Shown: positions 14,301 through 27,000 of the stretch, in pieces
Numbering within the stretch: the stretch's first letter is position 1
Layout: each line of letters starts with the position of its first letter
Origin: Dallia pectoralis
Lineage: Eukaryota > Chordata > Actinopteri > Esociformes > Umbridae
Assembly (NCBI GenBank): GCA_029465975.1
Contig: CM055758.1
Location: 11,237,330-11,301,329, forward strand
Direction of reading: 5' to 3'
DNA length: 64,000 nt
The notes under the pieces: generated by a model
The model's database searches: none
Seen by the model: only the letters and a program-made list of their open reading frames with translations
What the model was told of the DNA's origin: nothing
Position numbers and translations under genes: made by a program

Positions 14301-17300
14301 TCGAGAGGAGGAAGTACGTCTCTGTTTCTGCAGTCGATGGATAATTTTGATGTCTAGATAACTGAAGCACTTGCATAATGTACCGTACAATACAAGCCCA
14401 TCCTGTCTTCTCCTCTGTGTCTGTGTGCTCATATTAATGCACAACACTAAATAGGCGCAGTTATATTTCTGTTGCGTCCGTAACTGAGGCAGTCGCGGCC
14501 CAGAGGCTTGTGAATAAGGGAGGACCAGAGGGTGTTCTGTTCTCACTGGTCGCTCACTCTCACGCAACACCACACACACAGACACAGACACATTTATCTT
14601 TATATCTATGCGGGGACCTAGAAAACCAGAAAACCTGGTTCTGTCTACCCTAAGTCTAACCTTAATCCTAAACTTTTTCCGAACCTTAGTTCAGATGTCC
14701 TTCCAAATATTGAGTATAATCTTAATCTTAGTCTTATGCTGGCCCCTGCACATCAGGGTTGGGTAAAATGCAGAGGACACATTTCCGTTGAAGGTATTCA
14801 GTTAAACAACTGACTAGATTGTTCTATTCCTATATTCCTATTCCTGGTACCAACAATACCAAGATCTGTACTGCATGCGTACTGCATGTGTACTGCATGC
14901 GTACCGCATTTGTACCGCATGTGTACCGCATATGTACTGCATGTGTACCACATGTGTACTGCATGTGTACCGCATGTGTACCGCATGTGTACTGCATGTG
15001 TACTCTGCATAAAAGGCCATTCTGATTCGGATCCATTACATGGAATTTAAAGTCTGATCCAATCTGTACTAGCTCCCCTAAGCAGTTGTTTTGTCCCAAT
15101 CACTTTCCTTCCATTATGTGTGACCCTTTTCACACTGTGCTTCTTTACGTAGAGAACACATGTTGATCTGGTGAACACTAGTCCACAGTAACACTTTCTG
15201 TCTTTTAGGTGTTTGGAAACATTGAGCTTCACGAGGAATCTGCCATCAACCACCACAACAACTTCCAGACGTTCTTCCAGGCCCTGATGCTTCTGTTCAG
15301 GTGACGCTGCTTTCACATTCCCAGTTTGTCAACCTATATTAGACCTGAAGTCATATCTCTTTCTGTTTGTTAAATATAAATACATGAGACTTTTATTTCC
15401 TTACGTGTGTGTGTCCTGCAGGAGTGCAACAGGAGAGGCGTGGCATGAGATAATGTTGTCATGTCTGAGTAACCGTCCATGTGATAGGCTGTCTGGATCT
15501 GGAGGGAAGGAGTGCGGCAGTGACTTCGCTTACTTCTACTTCGTCTCATTCATCTTCCTCTGCTCCTTCCTGGTTGGTTGCGGCTATAGATCATCACAAA
15601 TAAAGGGCCATTTATAGTTACCAACGTCCAATCAGGACTAATGATTCTGACCAATCAGCCTGCAGATATGTATAACCGAATATACATAGAAAAGAGTTTC
15701 TTCTAAAATTAGGAACAATTTCACATAATATCTGACTATGAAAATAAAATATCTGTTTTCAGGTAATTATGAATCAATGAGGTGAGAAGTTACTCTACCT
15801 AATAAAATGATTTATTTTATTAGATAGTTTAATGCACCAGCTTATTGTAGGTTATTACTCAACTAAGCATTCACAATCTAGACTGACCACCGGGTAATAA
15901 GTTAGAACGCCATTAAAAAACATTTTCAATGTGTGATTTGTTTTAAATCAAAATGGAGAATCTCGGGAGTTTTTTATTTGTATTTCATTTTTATTCAACC
16001 ACCGAGACACATTGAGATCGAGGTCTCATTTGCAAGCGTGCCCTGGGAACATCAACTCACGAAAACGACAAAAATTAGGGACAAATTAAGAAACAGACAC
16101 AATGACATAACATTAATCAACATATACAGCACATTATTGCTCAGATTCACAAGGAACAAACACACATGGAATGTGGAAATCGACGACTAGAAGGTCTATG
16201 ACCTTGTTATGGTTCTATAACAGCTCAGTCATGTATCCATGGGATTGGTTAATTATGGTTTGACAATGCCACTACAAACGATATTGTGTACATTTTCTAT
16301 AGAATGTGTTTACAGTTTATGTTAAGCTTTCTAGCCGTGAGTAGTTACTTAATACAATTTTAAAATGAACGTCCAATGTGGTAACATTCCATTCAAACAT
16401 CCCATTCAGGGCACTAACTTGCACAGACAAACACAAGCTTAAATCCATTGATGAGAAGACAATGTAAAGTCCTGTAATTGTCTCCTGAAATACTTTTTAC
16501 AGCGTTCCAAGAATATGCATCACTTTTTGCGATCCGAAGTAATTGCACAATATTAAGTAATTGCCCAATATTAAGTAATTGCCTAATATTAAGTAATTGC
16601 ACAATGTTAAGTAATTGCCCAATATTAAGTAATTGCACAATATTAAGTTATTGCCTAATATTAAGTAATTGCCCAATATTAAGTAATTGCCCAATATTAA
16701 GTAATTGCCCAATATTAAGTAATTGCCCAATATTAAGTAATTGCCCAATATTAAGTTATTGCCCAATATTGAGTAATTGCCTAATATTAAGTAATTGCCC
16801 AATATTAAGTAATTGCACAATATTAAGTTATTGCCCAATATTAAGTAATTGCACAATAAGTAATGCACAATATTAAGTAATTGCAAAATAAGTAATGCAC
16901 AATATTAAGTAATTGCACAATAAGTAATGCACAATAATGTCTTACTTTCATTGATCATTTCTACCATCTAAAACCTGGAAACAAATGTCTACTGCCTATA
17001 GATTTCTCTGTGACCAAAATTGGTACCGATTGTGTGAAGTTTGGTTAATTAAAATTAAAATATTCTCTCCCTAATATTCTACATTTTAGTCACTTGAACC
17101 TTCACCGTCTCACACAGTTTTTTGGATTACAATATGACCTCAACTTAACACTGTAATGGCATCTCCCCTTCCCTACCCCCAGATGCTCAACCTGTTTGTG
17201 GCGGTCATCATGGACAACTTCGAGTACCTGACCAGAGACGCCTCTATTCTGGGGCCTCACCACCTGGACGAGTTCATCCGGGTCTGGGCTGAGTACGACC

Positions 17301-18160
17301 CGGCTGCCTGGTAGGCACTGATCCTCCGAGATTGAGTGGCGGCTTCGAGACGGCGTTGGTTTTAGGTTTCAGACGGAAGTTAAGAGTAAAGTTAAGAGTT
17401 AAAGGAAAAATGAGTAGAGTTAGATTGCGGTCAAGAAAAGTCCTCGTTAAAACATAGAAGCTTCTTAGTTCCAGTAGAACGACTCTATGACGTTTGTCAA
17501 AGTTTGACCGCCGGGGACGGATCTCGTTGTATCAGGGCTGAGTGACATTAAGCCCGGACGTGGAGGGGCCAATTTGGGTCTCACAGGCAGACCATGGTTC
17601 TGCTTCTCTCAAGTCCACTCGTCTGTTCGTCTCCTCCGGCTAAGCTGACGGTCATAAAGCTTCTGTCTGTCATTGCGGAGGGCGGGGAAACTATTTCAAT
17701 CTACCAACAAAGCTTCGACTGTTTTCATCTTCACTCCGAAGTGTGCCTCAGACGCCTTTAAGAAACACTGAAATGTATTTTAGACTTCAGAATGAGATAC
17801 AGCGTGATGGCAGGTGCCAAATACCCTATTGTACATAGTGAAAATGTTGTAATATAAGGTCCGTTTGTACCAGATGGGACCACACTACATGTTCAGGTGT
17901 TTTTCAACAGAGAGATGCGTGTGGTCGGCTGTATTTTGCGCCTAACCTCTTCTGACCTGTCTATCTTTTACAGCGGGAGGATATGCTATCAGGATATGTA
18001 TAAACTGTTGCGTTTTATCTCGCCTCCTCTGGGATTAGGGAAGAAGTGTCCCACTAGGGTGGCCTACAAGGTTTGCAACCACTCGTGCCCTTGAACCCTA
18101 AGGGGATGTGGAAGTGAGGTGTGAATGAATGTGAATGTCTCCTATTGCCAGAGATTCTCT

Positions 18161-18191
<31 letters not shown>

Positions 18192-21100
18192 CTCGCACTA
18201 ACTGGCCGGTAACCATGGCAACCGAAAGGAAAACAATGTCACAATGTGAAACAGTGTATTGCCAGTGTACCGTGGGGGTTTCAACATCAGATACAGCCTA
18301 CAACAGGCCCAATCTGGATGCCCTAGGGACCACTGAACGGAGGGGGAACTGAAGCTCGGGAAAGCTGTGCGCTTAGTTTTTTCCGTCGTTCGTTTGGTTA
18401 CCGCCCACGTCTTTTAGCATGCGGAGTTGGAGGTCATCTGAGACAGTGAGACCTCAACCTTTCCCTAACAAACAGTACAGACGCATAGACACGTGTCCCA
18501 ATCTAACCTCACGATCCTGCCATCCCGACATCCTTCCTCCGGGAACAGATGGAGAACACCCCGACCCCCCGTTGTCCCGTTCATCCCCGGGGATCCATCC
18601 ACGATTCGGGCAGAACCAGGATGTCTTGCCGCCTGCCGTGGAAATCTAAAATAACCCAGATTTCTGTTTTCTCATGCTCTTTCGGTCAACTCTGTCTCCC
18701 CTTCTCTCCATCCTCACCTGGATGCCTTCATTCCTTCCTCTGACCCCTGTGGTTTCCTGTTTCCTGTTGTGGCATCTCTCCCTGTGAAGTGGCCGCATCA
18801 CCTACCTTGATATGTCCGAGATGCTCCGACACATGTCCCCTCCACTGGGTTTGGGAAAGAAATGCCCACCCAGAATCGCCTACAAGGTAGTGCTGTTGGC
18901 CCCTCTCCTATTGGTCACCCAGCAGCCCCTCCCCCTGACCCCTGTGTCACTCCTACCTGACCTTTGGCTCTTGCCTTCTGTCTGTCTGTCGCAACCTGCT
19001 GCTGCTCTACTCGTGTGATGTGCTCAATGTTTAAGTTCTCTGCTGCCTTTAGTTGTCACTTTTCTGGTGTGTTTTTTTGGGCTAATCTGTTTTGTTTCTT
19101 TTTTAATATATATATATACATATTAAGACCTTATAGAGTATTGTCACAATTCACTCATATCGTGAAGTCAGCTCAAAAAATCCAAACACTTAAAAAAAAA
19201 CACTGCAAACTTTTGGATATTATCTAACAAATGTGTTGTATCAACACGTAAATGTTACGACAAATAGAGAATGTGAACGTTTTAAATCAGTGTCTTAAAG
19301 AGAAGTAATAGGATGAAAAAGCTTTAACCCTCTGGTCTCTATTCTTCCTGACACTTGTTGAGCGTTATTGTGTGGTACCAGTACTGCAGCTTGTATTGGG
19401 CACCAGGGCAACAGAGGTCCTCAGGTAAACCGGGTGCTGTTTACCTCTGTATATAGTACTTACTGTGAGTGGCTCCAGCGCGGGCATCACTGTCCACATG
19501 AATAATGGCTGACAGCCCCGGCCGTGCCCCGGATAAAAGCGTCTGCCAGGTGCCCAGCCGGGTCTGACGAGTGTGACGTCTCCTAACTGAACTCTGGCTT
19601 CTGAGAGATGAATTGACAGGGAGAAACATGGTCTGTGCAGGGGGGGGGGGTAGCATTTCTCATCTGTTCTTTTCATAATTTCCTCCTCCTCTTCACCAGG
19701 ATTTCTTCCTCTTCTTCACCATCATTTCTTCCTCCTCTTTTCCATAATTTCTTCTTTAATTTCACCTCCCTCGAGTCCCTCCTTGAACACACTACTTCCT
19801 GTGCGTCTGCGTTCTTCCTCTCTCACCCTTGGTTTATAACTTCTCATTTCCCGCTCTGGCTACAAGCTCAGCTTCACAATCCCTGATAAATTACCTTTCA
19901 AGTCCTCCCAGTGGGGATTGTTCCTTTCTCTCATCTGCCAGAATCCAGTGTGTGTTTGTGTGTGTGTGTGTTTCTGTCAGTATGTGTGTACCTGTGTCTT
20001 TGATTTTGCTTTCTCTGCAGTGGGCTCTACATGATATGTCATGCCGAGCATCCATCTCCACACAACCCTCCCCTCTCCCCTTCTCCCCCCCCCTCTCCCC
20101 TTCTCCCCCCCCCTCTCCCCCTCTCCCCTTCTCCCCCCCCCTCTCTCCCCTTCTCCCGCCCCCTCTCTCCCCTTCTCCCGCCCCCTCTCTCCCCTTCTCC
20201 CCGCCTCCTCTCTCCCCTTCTCCGCCTCCTCTCTCCCCTTCTCCCACCCCCTTTCTCCCCTTCTCCTGCCCCCTCTCTCCCCTTCTCCCGCCCCCTCTCT
20301 CCCCTCGCCCCCTCTCTCCCCTTCTCCCGCCCCCTCTCTCTCCCTCTCTCTCCCGCCCCTTTCCTGTTCCCTCTCTCCCCTTCTCCCGCCCCCCTCTCCC
20401 GCCCCCTCTCTCCCCTTCTCCCGCCTCCTCTCTCCCCTTCTCCCGCCCCCTCTCTCCCCTCTTCCCTTCTCCTGCTCTCTCCCTCTCTCCTTCTACCTAT
20501 CTTCCCCTTCTCATCCTCCCCCTCTCCCCCATTCTCCCCCTCGCTCTCTCCTTTCCTCTCCTCTACACACACACACACACACACACCTCCTCCGCTTGGT
20601 TTGATGACAATCCAATGTGTCCGTCCCAGTCTTCCCAATGTGAAGCATGTGTTTGTGTGCGTTCCCTTCCTGCCTCTATAGCGTATGTCACTATGTCTGC
20701 ATCTCTAGTCTCATTGACTACATTCCCTTATATAGTGCACTAGTTCCGCCTACAGCCCTATAGGCCCCCGGTTCCGAGTAGTGCACTATTCAGGGAGTAA
20801 TACGCGGTTTGGGATGCAGACGATAACTCTGCTCTGCTAGCCTACTCACCATAAAGTGAACCAGGAATGAAGGAGTGTCTTCATAACATCTCTTGAATAT
20901 ACTCCTCCAGGGCTTCTGAAGCATGTTGACAGGTTCAACTGTTTCTCAAATCTCCGCCGTAACATGAACTCGGCCTACATTTCTCTCGAACGCGCCCCTG
21001 ACACGTTCTGAGAAGTCCTAATTAATGCGCATTACTCCCAATTCGACGTGCACATTCTCATTGGAGTCCATCTCAAGCATTGACCTGATAGCCCCACTAA

Positions 21101-21993
21101 TTATTTGCACGAAGTGTTAATCTGTTCTCTCTTCTCTGGTATCTCTGGTGTGCTTGTGTTCCTATGAAAGCTCTTCAGTGTGCCGCCGTGCAACTAATCC
21201 GAACGTCTCCGAACACTCTCAGCACGTGTCACCTCGTTTCGCATGTTCCCTCTCAATATTAGTTTTGGTCTGTGGGACTGTAACACTGTTTCCCTGCACC
21301 AGAACAAACACATCCAACACACAGAACCTCTCATAATAGCTCTGGATTATCATTTGCTCCTGCGCGTCTGTTCCAATGAGCTCACCATGGTTTTTGTTGT
21401 CCTCAGCGATTGGTTAAGATGAACATGCCCATCGACGATGACAACACAGTGCATTTCACATCCACTCTGATGGCTCTCATCCGGACGGCACTGGAGATCA
21501 AACTGGCATCAGGTCGGTGGCGGTTTAACCTTTTCATCTCTGCACACAAACACTCTTCAAAGGCAATAGCAGAATTGAACAATGGCAATTCTTAAGACAA
21601 ACACATGTATACGTCTGTGTAATATTCACTGTCACAATGACTCACTGTCGTCATTCATTTGGGTAGTTGCGTCCTGTCCTGCTGTGTCCCTGGGCCAAAT
21701 GTATGTAGCGTCAACAGGAAGAATGCTGAGCTCAGATCAGTTAGTTAGATCGCAATGACACATGAACGGGGATGACCTGATCCTAGATGAACACTTTAGA
21801 TGGTTGATACATCTGTTTGGGGTGCATAGGGCATTAATGTGCTGGTTCTGATGGTTGGTGGATGTCTCTCCTCAGGTGTCCTGGCCCAGCGTCTGTGTGA
21901 CGCAGATCTGAGGAAAGAGATCGCCAGAGTCTGGCCCAGCCTCCCTCAGAAGACTGTTGACCTGCTTGTCACGCCATATAAAAGTAAGCCTGA

Positions 21994-22037
<44 letters not shown>

Positions 22038-23944
22038 AACATGTAAGCGCATGTCGAGTTATGTGTGTGTGTTTTAGAAAGTTTGAGAAACAGAGCAAGG
22101 CAGATAAAGAATAGAGAGCTGGTTGATGGAGAAAGAGAAGACAAGCTTCAGAGCACTGAGCTTCACTGAATTTCAATCCTCTCCTGAGTTAGTGTGTGTA
22201 GGCTCAACTGCCAGGATGTCTTCTCATGTCAGTCGGCTCTGTGTGTGTGGGAGGTATTTTTACACACACGCACGCACACACGCACACGCACATACTGAAA
22301 ACCTGAATAGCATATTCACTATGGCAGGTGTAGGAGGACAAATATGATAGATAAATACAACCTAACGTGTATGCTAACTAAAGCGACTGTGTGTACGCGT
22401 ATGTGCAAATACGGCTGTAATTGTAGGCCACTATTTATACACGCTCATATACACGTATACAAAACACGTAAGTGGACACGCTCGGTCACTCAGACGACCC
22501 AAATCCACCACCGGAAATACATGTATACGCGTGTAGATATTCTCCTAGACAGCAGATGGCGCTGTAGCCTCTGGATCTTTAGTCCTTAGTTATTACGCTT
22601 TTTCTGCTGAATACCGTAAGTAAAGATGTCATTCAACCGGCAATACCTTCGGTGGTTGCCTCTGTTTGCCGACAGCATAGTAATTGTTTTACTCTGGAAT
22701 ATTTTATAAATGAGGCTGTAGACGTCTCCATATCCACGGTCGCTGTTCAATATAATAATAATAATGTCTCGTCGCTTTATTATGCTTATCCTGAAATGTA
22801 TTTATTTATTCCTCATATTTTTTGCTGGAGCCTAATGAGCTCTGAAGTACATAACTTTCTAAAAAGTTTTTATCTGTATATTGTTGTGCTTCTCTCTTTC
22901 AGGTTTCACCGAAAGAATAAATGTGATGTTGTGCCATTTCTATAAACGAGTGATTCTCTTATTGTCTTACAGCCATATAATATATTTAAAAGAAAAAAAA
23001 ACACTTATTATCATGTAGCTGAATGATAACATTACTTACCGGTATTCAGCTGAAAAACGGATCCCTTCTTCACCGCGTACGAACTTTCTGGTCGAAGGAC
23101 TAGAGATCCCGAGGCTACAGCGCCATCTGCTGTTTAGGGGTATATATACCTGCGTATACATGTACTTCCGGTGGTGGATTTATGTTGTCTTAGTGAGCCT
23201 GTCTACTGAAGTACATTGTATACGTGTATATGAGCGCATATAATTAGTGGCAAATTTTTTTTGTTGTATTTATCTCTCATATAAGTTCTCTTACACCTGG
23301 CAAATGAAAACAGTGCAATATTCATAATACTTTTGCTTCTAGTGCCATCTAGTGGCAGTATAAAGAATACCACTTTCTCTCTCTTCCCAGGTGATGAGTT
23401 CAATGAGGCTCTTTGCCCATTTGCGGTTGTAAATCGTGAGCTCACAGTAGGCAAAGTCTATGCTGCCCTCATGATCTTCGACTACTACAAGCAAAACCGG
23501 GCGAAAAAACTGGAACAGCAGCTGGGACTGGACTTCACTGGGACGATAAAGGTAAGCTACCCACACAATTACATTGAGTTTTAAATTGAGGTATTGAGTT
23601 CTGTGGTGTTTTGAGTTAATTCATTCATTGCCTCTCGCTGTGTCCTGTGTCCTGCAGAATAAAAAGGGTCCCACCTTCTTTCGCTCCATGCCCATAACCC
23701 ATGTGCACCAGGTGACACCAACCAACATGGCCAAGCCCCTGTCATACTCCAAACCTGATCCCCCGCCCTCCACCGCCTCGTTAACCAATGAGGGCGCAGT
23801 GTGAGTGCCCACCAATGAGCTTTTCCTAGCTGATGGAGCCTTAAAATACTCTCATAAACATCAATTCATGACATATACTCTAATCAGGTACTACAGTAAA
23901 GGAGGTAGATAACATAAAATACATAACAGTAATATTGTAAAGAA

Positions 23945-24042
<98 letters not shown>

Positions 24043-27000
24043 CTTCAGGCCAAGTCCTAAATGTGCCAGTAAAGACTCACTATCAGGACAGCTATCTCAG
24101 GAAGGCCAGTGGTCGGACAGTAAAACAAGGACTTTTCCAAACGAACAGTCGGAGGACGTTCCTGGCTCCAAAACGCCTCAGGTACTAGTAAATAAACATG
24201 GTACATATAGTAAATAAACATATAGTACATATAGTAAATAAACATATAGTACATATAGTAAATAAACATATAGTACATATAGTAAATAAACATATAGTAC
24301 ATATAGTAAATAAACATATAGTACATATAGTAAATAAACATATAGTACATATAGTAAATAAACATATAGTACATATAGTAAATAAACATGGTACATATAG
24401 TAAATAAACATATAGTACATATAGTAAATAAATATATAGTTCATATAGTAAATAAACATATAGTTCATATAGTAAATAAACATATAGTACATATAGTAAA
24501 TAAACATGGTACATATAGTAAATAAACATATAGTACATATAGTAAATAAACATATAGTACATATAGTAAATAAACATATAGTACATATAGTAAATAAACA
24601 TATAGTACATATAGTAAATAAACATATAGTACATATAGTAAATAAACATATAGTACATATAGTAAATAAACATATAGTAAATATACATATAGTAAATAAA
24701 CATATAGTACATATACATATAGTAAATATAAATGTGGTAAATATATACATATAGTAAATTATCTAATGCAAACACCCTAATTCATGTGTACTTCTGCTCC
24801 ACTGCCAGTTGTCGGATACTTAGAGAAATAGTTTTATTATGAGAGAATAAGCAGGAAATCAGAACATTTTGTCACTGTGCTTTCTTGGAAACATGGGAAT
24901 TTAGAAAACCACAAAAGTAATTTTCAGTGCTAGTCGGCCAAACAGGCAAGTGCAATGGTTTGTTTAAAGATAGCAGTGGTGTTAGTGTTCTTATTCTCTT
25001 GAGGGTTATCTAGTGTTATAATACGCTACCCTACATACGATGTTCCAAATGTAATGTTGTTGTGTGTTCTTATACTCTGGAGGGTTATCTAGTGTTATAA
25101 TATGCTACCCTACATACGATGTTCCAAATGTAATGTTGTTGTGTGTTCTTATACTCTGGAGGGTTATCTAGTGTTATAATACGCTACCCTACATACGATG
25201 TTCCAACTGTAATGTTGTTGTTTGTTCTTATAATCTGCAGGGTTATCTAGTGTTATAATACGCTACCCTACATACGATGTTCCAACTGTAATGTTGTTGT
25301 TTGTTCTTATACGATGCAGGGTTATCTAGTGTTATAATATGCTACCCTACATACGATGTTCCAACTGTAATGTTGTTGTGTGTTCTTATACTCTGGAGGG
25401 TTATCTAGTGTTATAATACGCTACCCTACATACGATGTTCCAACTGTAATGTTGTTGTGTGTTCTTATACTCTGGAGGGTTATCTAGTGTTATAATATGC
25501 TACCCTACATACGATGTTCCAAATGTAATGTTGTTGTGTGTTCTTATACTCTGGAGGGTTATCTAGTGTTATAATACGCTACCCTACATACGATGTTCCA
25601 ACTGTAATGTTGTTGTTTGTTCTTATACGATGCAGGGTTATCTAGTGTTATAATACGCTACCCTACATACGATGTTCCAACTGTAATGTTGTTGTTTGTT
25701 CTTATACGATGCAGGGTTATCTAGTGTTATAATATGCTACCCTACATACGATGTTCCAACTGTAATGTTGTTGTGTGTTCTTATACTCTGGAGGGTTATC
25801 TAGTGTTATAATACGCTACCCTACATACGATGTTCCAAATGTAATGTTGTTGTGTGTTCTTATACTCTGGAGGGTTATCTAGTGTTATAATATGCTACCC
25901 TACATACGATGTTCCAACTGTAATGTTGTTGTGTGTTCTTATACTCTGGAGGGTTATCTAGTGTTATAATACGCTACCCTACATACGATGTTCCAACTGT
26001 AATGTTGTTGTTTGTTCTTATACGATGCAGGGTTATCTAGTGTTATAATACGCTACCCTACATACGATGTTCCAAATGTAATGTTGTTGTTTGTTCTTAT
26101 ACTCTGGAGGGTTATCTAGTGTTATAATACGCTACCCTACATACGATGTTCCAAATGTAATGTTGTTGTGTGTTCTTATACTCTGGAGGGTTATCTAGTG
26201 TTATAATACGCTACCCTACATACGATGTTCCAAATGTAATGTTGTTGTGTGTTCTTATACTCTGGAGGGTTATCTAGTGTTATAATACGCTACCCTACAT
26301 ACGATGTTCCAACTGTAATGTTGTTGTTTGTTCTTATACAATGCAGGGTTATCTAGTGTTATAATACGCTACCCTACATACGATGTTCCAAATGTAATGT
26401 TGTTGTGTGTTCTTATACTCTGGAGGGTTATCTAGTGTTATAATACGCTACCCTACATACGATGTTCCAACTGTAATGTTGTTGTTTGTTCTTATACGAT
26501 GCAGGGTTATCTAGTGTTATAATACGCTACCCTACATACGATGTTCCAAATGTAATGTTGTTGTGTGTTCTTATACTCTGGAGGGTTATCTAGTGTTATA
26601 ATACGCTACCCTACATACGATGTTCCAACTGTAACGTTGTTGTTTGTTCTTATACGATGCAGGGTTATCTAGTGTTATAATACGCTACCCTACATACGAT
26701 GTTCCAAATGTAATGTTGTTGTTTGTTCTTATACTCTGGAGGGTTATCTAGTGTTATAATACGCTACCCTACATACGATGTTCCAAATGTAATGTTGTTG
26801 TGTGTTCTTATACTCTGGAGGGTTATCTAGTGTTATAATATGCTACCCTACATACGATGTTCCAAATGTAATGTTGTTGTGTGTTCTTATACTCTGGAGG
26901 GTTATCTAGTGTTATAATACGCTACCCTACATACGATGTTCCAACTGTAATGTTGTTGTTTGTTCTTATACAATGCAGGGTTATCTAGTGTTATAATACG

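Noticed and set aside
19500..19560. SINE tail-like GGATAAAAGCGTCTGCCAGG
   Set aside because: Only about 15 bases resemble the teleost SINE tail and no body is seen around it.
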